Source: Alphaproteobacteria bacterium
GTDB lineage: Bacteria; Pseudomonadota; Alphaproteobacteria; Rickettsiales; Midichloriaceae
DNA: 60,971 nucleotides
Direction: 5' to 3'
NCBI GenBank assembly: GCA_013288625.1
Contig: JABDBN010000004.1
Span: forward strand, 1 to 60,971
The notes below the pieces were generated by a model, which searched no databases, was not told where the DNA came from, and worked only from the letters and a program-made list of their open reading frames with translations. Of the stretch, positions 8,231 through 16,101 are shown one piece after another. The stretch's first letter is position 1; the number at the start of each line of letters is the position of its first letter. The translations under genes and the position numbers were made by a program.

Positions 8231-9184
8231 CTGCTCATATTCAGCTTCAAGTTTGGTAGACTCAGCTGGAGTAATTTTAACATTTTTCTTTCGCGTCTCA
8301 TGATTTATTGAGTAAATACCACCTATAACGATCATGAGATAACCTATTACTGCATAAGTATCAGGGACTTCACTTAAAAAGACGATACCCAGCAAGCCTG
8401 TGAATACCAGGCGGCAATAATCAAAAGGCATGACTGTGGAAATATCCGCATACTTCAGAGCTTTGAAAAAGGCAATTGCATGAATTAGGTAGCAGATAGC
8501 AATAGCAAATATATACTTCACATGCCAAGGCTCAATAGCTCTCCACTCATACAAGGCGAGTGGCAAAGAGAAAATCGAAGAAAACAGCATGACATAAAAA
8601 AGCTGCGCTTTAGTTCTTTCGGATGACCCAAGCATTTTGATGACAGTACAGTTCATCGCCCAAAAAATGACGGCTAAAAATAAATAAAAATAATAATAAT
8701 TAAAACCACCAATACCTGGTTTTACGATAAACAAAACCCCAATGAAGCTAAGTGCTATCATTACCATTTTAGAATGGCTAAGCTTTTCTTTAAAGTAGAG
8801 AAAGCCAATCAGTATTACTAGGATATGATCAAGGTAGGTGATAGCCGCAGCGTTAGTTACCTCTATTTGCTTTAGCCCAATAAAGAAGCAAAGCGTTCCC
8901 AATAGGCTAAAAGTGCCGCGGGCCACATGGAGACCTATGCGCCGGGTTTTGAGGTTAGCTTTATAGTTCCCGTGCAAGCACCAAGGAAGTACGCATATGA
9001 GTATGGTTAATTTATATAAAAAGGCTACCTGGAAGGGGTGCAGGGGTTGAGAAAGCTCTTTGGACAGCAGATAGAGAATGGACATGGAGATAGCATGGAG
9101 AATCATAAGTAAAATGCCTGATAGGCTTTTATTATGCTTTAGTTTTGTTGCAACAGCTTTGCCAGGCATGGTAGAACTCTTCAT
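8225..9184 (-). CDS. EamA/DMT-superfamily transporter (copy 1)
   Basis: A ten-helix inner-membrane permease of the drug/metabolite transporter superfamily with two EamA repeats (about residues 25-155 and 165-295). Family features include FLYKLTILICVLPWC, ITYLDHILVILIGFLYFKE, WAMNCTVIKMLG and MPFDYCRLVFTGLLG. In Rickettsiales such proteins import host metabolites such as S-adenosylmethionine, but the substrate here cannot be inferred. The longest frame begins at TTG 9226. ATG 9184 is preferred because the preceding residues are atypical. It is clearly paralogous to the gene at 12340-13389. Confidence 0.85.
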   Translation of the reverse strand: MKSSTMPGKAVATKLKHNKSLSGILLMILHAISMSILYLLSKELSQPLHPFQVAFLYKLTILICVLPWCLHGNYKANLKTRRIGLHVARGTFSLLGTLCFFIGLKQIEVTNAAAITYLDHILVILIGFLYFKEKLSHSKMVMIALSFIGVLFIVKPGIGGFNYYYFYLFLAVIFWAMNCTVIKMLGSSERTKAQLFYVMLFSSIFSLPLALYEWRAIEPWHVKYIFAIAICYLIHAIAFFKALKYADISTVMPFDYCRLVFTGLLGIVFLSEVPDTYAVIGYLMIVIGGIYSINHETRKKNVKITPAESTKLEAEYEQL

Positions 9185-9339
9185 GTATTGCTGGATTACC
9201 CCGCTTGCATTTGTTTTAAGACGCAAACGACACGCACTTAGTATATACTAGCTTCAACAATTAATAAATAGCCAATTATACTATGAGTGAATAAAATCTA
9301 AGTTGCAGAAAAAGAATAAGAATAGGATTTAAAACTATT

Positions 9340-10098
9340 ATGCCGAGTCCAAAAAGTGATCCAAGAGAAGTAGTAGAACAGTTGTATAAGAAGCACTACG
9401 CGCATGCGCAGGCGGGTTACTGGGGTGGATCGGTCGCAAAAGGAGAGGGTACAGAGCACTCTGATCTCGACGTGGTTGTTGTGTTTGACCACCTTCCTAA
9501 TGCTTACCGAGAGACTTTTTTTATGGGTGGCTGGCCGGTGGATGTCTTCATTCATGACTTGGAAACTCTGAATTATTTTTTCCAGGAATCGCGTAATAAA
9601 TCTGGTATCCCAGGATTATTGCAGATGATCCTCACCGGTGTGGAAATTATTACAGACACAGAAACCTCTAAGCAGGTCAAACTGATGGCTAAGGAAGCCT
9701 TTGCTTCAGGCCCTGCTCCGTGGAGCACACAAGAGATTGATAAAGAGCGCTTCTTCATAACAGATGTGCTCACCGATATCCTATATCCAGTATCAAGGCC
9801 TGAGCAGATTGCTTCTGCTGCTTGGCTTTATGAAGCCCTGTCTCAATTCTATTTTCGGGCTAGGGGGAAATGGCGAGCCAGCGGAAAATCTATCCCTAGA
9901 TATTTGGAAAAACATGACCCAGATCTTGCTAGACAATTCAATCGGGCATTTACAAGAGTGTTTGAGAAGTCTGAAACCTCGGCGCTTGCAACGCTTGTGC
10001 ATAGCATATTAAAACCCTATGGCGGCCTGTTATGGGAAGAATATAGAAGCGATGCTCCTGCGGAATATAGGTTAAAATATACTAATCGTACGCCCTAA
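9340..10098 (+). CDS. MNT-like nucleotidyltransferase-fold protein
   Basis: A 252-residue soluble protein. The DNA-polymerase-beta-like nucleotidyltransferase motif is intact: GGS at residues 29-31, the Asp pair Asp42 and Asp44 (HSDLDVVVVF), and a likely third carboxylate Asp68 (GWPVDVFIH). The C-terminal half is helical, as in aminoglycoside nucleotidyltransferases and in the antitoxin-type MNT/HEPN proteins. Substrate is unknown; no HEPN partner is adjacent. It lies on the + strand, divergent from EamA copy 1. Its TAA lies inside a direct repeat (10088-10127) that recurs at 12276-12316, marking a junction. Confidence 0.75.
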   Translation: MPSPKSDPREVVEQLYKKHYAHAQAGYWGGSVAKGEGTEHSDLDVVVVFDHLPNAYRETFFMGGWPVDVFIHDLETLNYFFQESRNKSGIPGLLQMILTGVEIITDTETSKQVKLMAKEAFASGPAPWSTQEIDKERFFITDVLTDILYPVSRPEQIASAAWLYEALSQFYFRARGKWRASGKSIPRYLEKHDPDLARQFNRAFTRVFEKSETSALATLVHSILKPYGGLLWEEYRSDAPAEYRLKYTNRTP

Positions 10099-10127
10099 AA
10101 GTTGGAAAGTCGAAAGTTATTATTCCC
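10088..10127. repeat. Left copy of imperfect direct repeat bracketing the toxin-antitoxin/ATPase cassette
   Basis: GTAC-G-CCCTAAAAGTTGGAAAGTC followed by GTTATTATTCCC. The right copy at 12276-12316 has the first block with one mismatch in 24 and the same GTTATTATTCCC, offset by one base. This copy contains the stop codon of the nucleotidyltransferase gene. Confidence 0.8.
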
Positions 10128-10162
10128 TGAGAGTGGGATAGGAAGAACTGATTTGGCTTCCA

Positions 10163-10585
10163 TTATCTTATCACTACAATATTAATCTTTGGGATATTGA
10201 TTTTAGACCACACTTTATCAGCAGTGTATACTGTAGAGCCGGTTATGGAGACAAGGGCAAGGCAAGCTCTATCTCCAAGTGATAGCCCTAGCGTTTTTGT
10301 ATCAGGGTAAAAATTAGCTGCAATGTAAGCGTGTTCTGCAGTAAAGGGAATAATCTCATCTAAAAGTTGTTCCATAATTTTTTGCGCTTCTGCCATGCTA
10401 TATTTACGACGGTCTATTAAGTATTTGGTTACTTCGGATACATTTACTGAGGACATTGCAGATTTATTCATGACCATGCTAACTGCTTCCCAGCCAGTTT
10501 CTTGATCCAGTAGTGCGATGAAAGCAGAAGAATCTAAGATAACTTTCCCTAAGTAATTTAAAATTAGACGCCCAGTTTTGCTCAA
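10163..10585 (-). CDS. PIN-domain ribonuclease toxin (VapC-like)
   Basis: A predicted toxin of a type II toxin-antitoxin pair. It is about 140 residues with the four PIN acidic residues visible: Asp18 (VILDSSAF), Glu51 (VNVSEV), Asp105 (LSLGDRACLAL) and Asp123 (TADKVW). These coordinate metal for RNA cleavage. The longest frame overlaps the antitoxin gene. TTG 10585 fits better: GAGG lies 5 nt upstream and the start follows the antitoxin TAA by one base. Coupling to the upstream AbrB-type gene supports the pairing. Target RNA is unknown. Confidence 0.85.
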   Translation of the reverse strand: MSKTGRLILNYLGKVILDSSAFIALLDQETGWEAVSMVMNKSAMSSVNVSEVTKYLIDRRKYSMAEAQKIMEQLLDEIIPFTAEHAYIAANFYPDTKTLGLSLGDRACLALVSITGSTVYTADKVWSKINIPKINIVVIR

Positions 10586-10586
10586 A

Positions 10587-10886
10587 TTATCCTCTCTTTG
10601 TTGATTTAGGAGAAGTGTCAAATTTACTCAGCTTACGCTCTTCTAGCTGATTTTCATTTTTTTTGAGTTCAAGAAACTCTGACACTGCAGATTTTTTTGA
10701 AGTCGAACGTAATTTAAAATCATGCTGAATTTTTGATAGGACTGAGTTTAAACTCATTAACCGTAATTCATTGTTTACCTTTCGCACCACTAAAATATCA
10801 CCACGTTTAAATTGTAGCTCTTTTCTTAATTTAGCAGGTATTAAAACTTTACCATGATTATCAATACTCGTCCGTATTTCTTCCAT
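10587..10886 (-). CDS. AbrB/MazE-type antitoxin (VapB-like)
   Basis: A DNA-binding antitoxin of 99 residues. The swapped-hairpin AbrB domain is at the N-terminus (IDNHGKVLIPAKLRKEL, then FKRGDILVV). The C-terminal half is charged and probably wraps the PIN toxin. ATG 10886 is chosen over ATG 10908-10910 because AGGCGAT precedes it, while nothing resembling a ribosome-binding site precedes the longer start. Such antitoxins repress their own operon; a near-perfect inverted repeat suited to this lies at 10925-10951. Confidence 0.85.
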   Translation of the reverse strand: MEEIRTSIDNHGKVLIPAKLRKELQFKRGDILVVRKVNNELRLMSLNSVLSKIQHDFKLRSTSKKSAVSEFLELKKNENQLEERKLSKFDTSPKSTKRG

Positions 10887-10924
10887 ATCACATCGCCTTA
10901 ATTTAGTCATAACTTATAAAATAC

Positions 10925-10951
10925 TATAATATCTAATATTAGTAAATTATA
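10925..10951 (-). promoter_or_regulatory. Candidate operator/promoter of the toxin-antitoxin operon
   Basis: A perfect 10-bp palindrome CTAATATTAG (10933-10942) is flanked by TATAAT and ATTATA in near-symmetric positions, giving a 27-bp inverted repeat just upstream of the AbrB-type gene. TATAAT also reads on the - strand (10946-10951). This is consistent with autoregulation, but unproven. Confidence 0.45.
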
Positions 10952-11056
10952 AAAACCTTATGATTCTTATAAGTCAAGGCAGTCACAAGGATAAATGCTT
11001 TATCGGTAGGTAATAAACAAGTCAGGAACTGGCTAGATCTGTCTATTGTCAGAATA

Positions 11057-12229
11057 TTACGAAACAATTTCACCAGCCCAGAGAGCTTGAAGAAAGTCTT
11101 TTACAGGCAGAATATCAAGAGTTAAATCACCTTCAATCATTCTTCTGGCTCGAGGGACCTGACATACTAATATAGACTTTTTGGGTTTGTGTTCTTGATG
11201 AAATGCGCGCAACCCTTTCAATTCAGAGGGAGAAATAACATCAGAAATTTTTACTTCTATTGCAACTTCTCCTTCATTCAAAATAAAATCAACTTCAAGC
11301 TTATCTTTGGTTCTCCAATAATTAATCTCAAAATCTAACTCACTCAAATGCTTATAGGCAATTAACTCAGTAAAAATATAATGTTCAAGTGCGTGCCCTG
11401 CATCCGAGCCTTTGAGTTCATTGAACTTATGATGTTTGATTAATGATGCTACTCCAACATCAAATAGATAGAACTTTGGTGTCTCAGATATGATGTCGCG
11501 ACTTACTTTCTTACGATATGGTAGAATGATGTAGCCGATCAACGTATCTACTAATATTTGAAAATACTCTTTGACTGTCTTTGCATCGATGCCCGCTTGG
11601 CGTGAAATATTTGAATAGTTTAGCATTTCACCGTGCGAAAAGCGAAGAGCATCAACGAATCTAGCAAAGGCAGGCAAATTACGAACTATTCCCGCAGCTT
11701 GGATTTCAAGCATAAGATAATCATCAAGATAGGCGCGTAAAGATTTATTATAATGATCTGAAAGGTAATGGGAGGGGAGAGTGCCATGATTAAAAATTCT
11801 AAGGAGATCAAATTCTTGTAGCTCAGGGAAACATAGAGGAAAAAAATGATACTTCCACGCTCGTCCACCGAGTATGTTGACACCATGACGTTTCATTTGG
11901 CGTGCACTCGATCCACAAAGTATGAACTGGAATTCTGTGTTCTCAATTAGCCAATGTATTTCATCCATAAGGCCAGGCACTTTTTGCACTTCATCAACTA
12001 CCACCAGTCGGTTCGTATTAGTATCTTTGTATTTGAGAAGTTCTTCGCGGAATATATGCGGAGCTTTGGCAAGTGTGAGTGCGACATCAGATTGTAAAAG
12101 ATCATAAAAAAGAGCTTTTGGGAAAGTATGTTTGAGGTATGTTGTCTTCCCTGTCTTGCGCGCTCCCCAGACAAATGCAGATTGCTTTTTTGGAAGTTCA
12201 ATTGAAAAGTATCTCTTAATGTAGCTCAT
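11057..12229 (-). CDS. AAA-type ATPase with DUF4143 domain
   Basis: A 390-residue soluble ATPase. Walker A is GARKTGKTT (residues 22-30) and Walker B is RLVVVDEVQKV near residue 80, followed by a sensor-like FILCGSSAR. The DUF4143 half carries the characteristic FYLFDVGVASLI segment and a nuclease-like core (KLEVDFIL..GEVAIEVKI) matching the D-ExK pattern of PD-(D/E)XK folds. The role of this widespread accessory family is unsettled. It sits with the toxin-antitoxin pair inside the direct-repeat-bracketed segment. ATG 12229 is the only clear start. Confidence 0.85.
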   Translation of the reverse strand: MSYIKRYFSIELPKKQSAFVWGARKTGKTTYLKHTFPKALFYDLLQSDVALTLAKAPHIFREELLKYKDTNTNRLVVVDEVQKVPGLMDEIHWLIENTEFQFILCGSSARQMKRHGVNILGGRAWKYHFFPLCFPELQEFDLLRIFNHGTLPSHYLSDHYNKSLRAYLDDYLMLEIQAAGIVRNLPAFARFVDALRFSHGEMLNYSNISRQAGIDAKTVKEYFQILVDTLIGYIILPYRKKVSRDIISETPKFYLFDVGVASLIKHHKFNELKGSDAGHALEHYIFTELIAYKHLSELDFEINYWRTKDKLEVDFILNEGEVAIEVKISDVISPSELKGLRAFHQEHKPKKSILVCQVPRARRMIEGDLTLDILPVKDFLQALWAGEIVS

Positions 12230-12275
12230 AACCTATCTGTAAGTATCCTCCCTAAAAGTTCCGCTTATTAGGAGT

Positions 12276-12316
12276 GTACTCCCTAAAAGTTGGAAAGTCT
12301 ATATGTTATTATTCCC
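12276..12316. repeat. Right copy of the cassette-bracketing direct repeat
   Basis: Partner of 10088-10127. An additional partial copy of its first 13 bases (CTCCCTAAAAGTT) lies at 12248-12260, 31 bp before the same bases at 12279-12291. A short inverted pair CTCC(C)TAA/TTAGGAG lies within 12248-12274. Together these make a small repeat cluster upstream of the ATPase gene. Confidence 0.75.
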
Positions 12317-12339
12317 AGATTTTACAGCGCTTGCTCGGA

Positions 12340-13389
12340 TTAAGCGTGTTCGAATTCTTCTTCCATTTGCTGGATTTTGGACTCTTTCAAACGCCTTCTG
12401 TAACGCGCTTCGGCACGCATCAGGTAGACGCCAGCCCCAGCGATTAAGCAATAACCAATATACGAGCCAGCTTTGGGAACTTCAGAAAAGAAAGCAAAGC
12501 CAAGAATTCCAGTAAAGATCAGTCTAGTATAATCAAAAGGCACTACGGTTGATAGCTCAGCATTCTTTAAGGATAAGAAGAAAGCGGTGCTGTGTGCAAA
12601 GTAACAAATCGCCAATAAGATTAAAATAGAGATATGGCCAAGTTGCAAACCAGTGTTGCTGAAATCGATCAAACCTACAGGCTCTTTTACCAGGATGCCA
12701 AACATATGTGTTTCTTGCCAATTCAAAAAGGCAAATGGTGAAGCGAGAAGCAACTGGAATAATAAGCCATAAAAGAGCTGAACTTTGGTTTTCTCCGTTT
12801 TGCCCAAAATTTTTACTACAGTACAGTTTGCTGCCCACAGTATTATAGAGATAAATACAAAGATATAGAACTTATTAAAGTTAGTATATGCAGTGGCATT
12901 AAAGAACTTGGGCATGTAATTTTCATCTACTGCCAGGATATCCGGATAAACTACTATTATAGCTCCTAAAAAGCTTGCTATGATGGAGGCAATTTTGGTT
13001 TTAGAAGAGCGTTCTCCAAATACGGCTATGCCAATAATAGCCCAGAGCACTTGCTCAAGATAGCCTACAGCTGTTATATCTATTAAATCAATGTGCTTAA
13101 TCGCATAAAAGAGGCTAAGCGAAGCTGAGATGGTTAAAAAACCTCTTGAGGCATGCAGCCATATTTTTTTAGTTTTCATATCTTTAAGGCCGCCGGCAAA
13201 ACACCAGGGGATTATACAGAAAAGAATCATGGATTTATAAAGGAATACAACCAGGCTCGATCCAACCTCGCTGGTCAATTCTTTAATAAAGGCGTAAATG
13301 ATTGAGATCGCAACGGCATTGATCAGCATATAGCCAATGCCCAAAACATTGTTGTATTCTTGTTGAGCTGACTTCGTTGATTTTGCCAT
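12340..13389 (-). CDS. EamA/DMT-superfamily transporter (copy 2)
   Basis: A ten-helix permease of 349 residues, paralogous to the 8225-9184 gene. Shared segments are FLYKS(M/T)ILxCxxPWC, WAANCTVVKILG, TKVQLFY and PFDYTRLIFTGILG. The charged C-terminal tail also has the same spacing of Glu-rich residues. ATG 13389 is chosen because GAGG lies 5 nt upstream; the longer frame from 13422 adds an unlikely phenylalanine-rich leader. The substrate is unknown; import of a host metabolite is an inference from Rickettsiales relatives of the family. Confidence 0.88.
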   Translation of the reverse strand: MAKSTKSAQQEYNNVLGIGYMLINAVAISIIYAFIKELTSEVGSSLVVFLYKSMILFCIIPWCFAGGLKDMKTKKIWLHASRGFLTISASLSLFYAIKHIDLIDITAVGYLEQVLWAIIGIAVFGERSSKTKIASIIASFLGAIIVVYPDILAVDENYMPKFFNATAYTNFNKFYIFVFISIILWAANCTVVKILGKTEKTKVQLFYGLLFQLLLASPFAFLNWQETHMFGILVKEPVGLIDFSNTGLQLGHISILILLAICYFAHSTAFFLSLKNAELSTVVPFDYTRLIFTGILGFAFFSEVPKAGSYIGYCLIAGAGVYLMRAEARYRRRLKESKIQQMEEEFEHA

Positions 13390-13640
13390 ATTAACCTCAA
13401 AAAAAATAATAAAAAAAGCCATACTAAATGGCTTGGAAATAAGGCCTCAAAAAACTACTGTTAAGTTTGTAAATTACCTAACATAAAGATATTAGAAAGT
13501 AAATTTCTCACAATATATAGCAGAGTTAAATTACATTCAAGAAGTATTTGCTGAGTGCACTACATTTTTTGCGGTGGACTTAGTTTTACTATTTGGCTAA
13601 TATTTGGTTACAACATTATGAAATGTGAAGGATTAAAACT

Positions 13641-15056
13641 ATGGCGACAAAGGCTGAAGAGATTTTATCTTTGTTAAAAAAAGAAGTTATAGAGCAAGTT
13701 GATTTTCGCTTTACTGACACATTGGGCAAATTACATCATATCACCTACAAGGCAAGCAACCTTACAAAGTCTTTGCTGGAATATGGGATTGGTTTTGATG
13801 GCTCGTCAATTTCAGGGTGGAAGGAAATAAATGAATCTGATATGCAATTAAAGCCTGATCTTGATTCATGGATTATGGATCCTTTCACAGCTATGCCGTG
13901 CATGATTATATTCTGCAATGTCTTTGATCCGACAACAGGCAAGCCCTATTTGCGCGACCCAAGATCTTTGGTGATAAGAGCGGAGGAATATCTAAAAAAG
14001 AGTGGAGTAGGTGAAATTGCTTTTTTTGGACCAGAAATAGAGTTTTTTATTTTTGATGATGTCAGATATAGCATTACGCCTAATAAAGCCTACTGCAGAG
14101 TCGACTCGCATGAAGGCCCTTATAATAGTGGCACTAAGTTTGCTAATGGCAATACAGGACATAGACCTGATTATAAGGGAGGTTATTTCCCGGTACAGCC
14201 AATCGATTCACTTTTTGACATAAGGTCTGAAATCTGCAGTGTTCTTGAAGAGATAGGCCTTAAATCGACTTTGCATCATCATGAGGTGGCGGCGAGTCAG
14301 TGTGAAATTGGCTTTGAGTATTCAACTCCAATGCATTCTGCTGACAATGTCCAGAAGTTTAAATATGCTGTGAAGAACGTAGCTGATTCCTATGGTAAAA
14401 CGGCAACTTTTATGCCTAAACCAGTCTATGGCGACAACGGTTCAGGAATGCATACCCATCAGTCAATATGGAAAAAAGGAAAGAACCTTTTCTTTAAAAC
14501 GGGCAATTATGCTGAGCTATCTGAATCCTGTCTCTATTATATTGGTGGTATAATTAAACATGCTCAGGCAATAAATGCATTTACCAATCCGACAACAAAT
14601 AGTTATAAGCGGCTTGTGCCCGGATTTGAAGCTCCTGTGCAATTGGCTTATTCAGCTCGCAACCGTTCTGCAGCTATTCGCATTCCTTTTAGCAATGGAG
14701 AAAAAGCCAAGCGCATTGAGGTTAGGTTCCCAGATCCAACTGCAAATCCCTATCTGGCATTTGCAGCGATGCTCCTTGCTGGAATTGATGGTATAAAGAA
14801 CAAGATCCATCCTGGTAGTGCTATAGATAAAAACCTATATGCACTTACTCCAAAGGAAGAGAAGCTTATTCCAAAAGTATCCGGTTCACTTTGTGAATCT
14901 CTAAAACAACTCAGCAAAGATCGTGAATTCCTTAAGAAAGGTGATGTTTTTAGCGACGACCTGATAGACAGCTATATTGATTTGAAAATGAACGAAGTTC
15001 GTACTTGGGAAATGGCGCCTCATCCTATAGAGTTCAAAATGTATTATAGTGCTTAA
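13641..15056 (+). CDS. glnA: type I glutamine synthetase
   Basis: Makes glutamine from glutamate, ammonia and ATP; the type I enzyme is a dodecamer. The 471 residues match the beta subtype. Motifs are GFDGSS (52-56), FGPEIEFF (129-136), the HHHEVAASQCE segment at 212-222, NGSGMHTHQS (266-275) and NRSAAIRIP (341-349). The adenylylation Tyr is kept at residue 400 in DKNLYALTP. AAGGA precedes ATG by about 9 nt. It leads a + strand run with the YibQ-like gene, lnt and a lipoprotein. Glutamine synthetase is absent from many Rickettsiales, so it bears on lineage. Confidence 0.95.
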   Translation: MATKAEEILSLLKKEVIEQVDFRFTDTLGKLHHITYKASNLTKSLLEYGIGFDGSSISGWKEINESDMQLKPDLDSWIMDPFTAMPCMIIFCNVFDPTTGKPYLRDPRSLVIRAEEYLKKSGVGEIAFFGPEIEFFIFDDVRYSITPNKAYCRVDSHEGPYNSGTKFANGNTGHRPDYKGGYFPVQPIDSLFDIRSEICSVLEEIGLKSTLHHHEVAASQCEIGFEYSTPMHSADNVQKFKYAVKNVADSYGKTATFMPKPVYGDNGSGMHTHQSIWKKGKNLFFKTGNYAELSESCLYYIGGIIKHAQAINAFTNPTTNSYKRLVPGFEAPVQLAYSARNRSAAIRIPFSNGEKAKRIEVRFPDPTANPYLAFAAMLLAGIDGIKNKIHPGSAIDKNLYALTPKEEKLIPKVSGSLCESLKQLSKDREFLKKGDVFSDDLIDSYIDLKMNEVRTWEMAPHPIEFKMYYSA

Positions 15057-15069
15057 CTGCATGTTACTG

Positions 15070-16101
15070 ATGACTAATATTATGATCGAAAAAATAAGAT
15101 TATTTAATCAATTCCTTAAGCTTATAGCAACTACGGCAAACCTTCGCCGGTTTGTTCTGTCTTTGCTATGTTTCATTATTTTCGCCACAGGTTCTGCCGT
15201 TATTCTTTTCACTAAAGCTAATCATGGCTCTCACAATTCGCTGGCTAAAGAACAAATTGCATTAATTAATATTGAAACTATTGTTCGATCCTTTAGCAAA
15301 AATAGTGATGCAGTTAAATCATACGTAGCCGTCGATGATAGGGCTAAGATTGTTTTAATTATAGCAGATCTGGGGAGTAGTAGTTACACTTGCCAGGCAG
15401 CTCTCAAATTACCCAAAAGTTTCACTCTGGGCTTTAAAACAAGATCAAATTTCCTGAGCAAGTGGGTTGATCAAGCGCACTCTGAAGGCTTTGAATCATT
15501 GCTTCAGATACCTCTGCAGTCAAATGTAAAAACTCCCAATAATTGGGGAGCGCATGTTCTATTTATCAAGCTCAGTGGCAGGGATAGCATTTCTGACAAA
15601 TTGTTTGGTCAGCTGGGTGAAGGTATTGGTATTAATTCTCTGATAAAGAGATTGTTCTTGGGTTCGCGAATGAATATTCTTCCGCAATGGGAAGGCTGGA
15701 ATAAAGATAACCTATTGATTATTAAAGGAAATAGTAACAATGAACAAGCTCTGTTAAGCCTGGGGGATTTATTAGGTATCCAAACTAATATCGCTAACAT
15801 CATTATAGATGATGAGCTTGACCAGGAAAAGATTAATAGAAATCTTTTAAGGTTGGAACAGGCTGCGGTTGCAAATGGGCAGGCTATAGGTTTTGTAAGA
15901 GCTTTGCCTTTTTCGCAGCGAATTGTTGAAAAATGGAGTGTAAGCCTCAACCAAGAGAAAATAAAAATAGTTCCTGCTAGCAGCTTATTTACTGCAAACT
16001 CGCCGTATATTATGAGCCAATCCTTTTCGGGCTATTACCTTCAGCAAGCAGAACGAACATCAGTTGAAACAGAGGCAAATGAAAATACAGCCAACTTCTA
16101 G
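15070..16101 (+). CDS. Divergent polysaccharide deacetylase family protein (YibQ-like)
   Basis: About 343 residues with one N-terminal membrane anchor (FVLSLLCFIIFATGSAVIL). A degenerate carbohydrate-esterase fold follows: VLIIADLGSSS in place of the catalytic IDDxG, then LPKSFTLGF, ESLLQIPLQS and a late GQAIGFVRALPFS. The family is linked to the envelope, but the activity is not established. Replacement of the usual second Asp by Leu/Gly makes deacetylase chemistry doubtful. The start is uncertain (GTG 15049, ATG 15061, 15070 or 15082), without a clear ribosome-binding site. The 5' end abuts glnA and the 3' end overlaps lnt. Confidence 0.75.
   Translation: MTNIMIEKIRLFNQFLKLIATTANLRRFVLSLLCFIIFATGSAVILFTKANHGSHNSLAKEQIALINIETIVRSFSKNSDAVKSYVAVDDRAKIVLIIADLGSSSYTCQAALKLPKSFTLGFKTRSNFLSKWVDQAHSEGFESLLQIPLQSNVKTPNNWGAHVLFIKLSGRDSISDKLFGQLGEGIGINSLIKRLFLGSRMNILPQWEGWNKDNLLIIKGNSNNEQALLSLGDLLGIQTNIANIIIDDELDQEKINRNLLRLEQAAVANGQAIGFVRALPFSQRIVEKWSVSLNQEKIKIVPASSLFTANSPYIMSQSFSGYYLQQAERTSVETEANENTANF

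Noticed and set aside
9298..9555. - strand open frame opposite the nucleotidyltransferase start
   Set aside because: It is antisense to the conserved GGS and Asp motifs of the real gene and lacks a ribosome-binding site.
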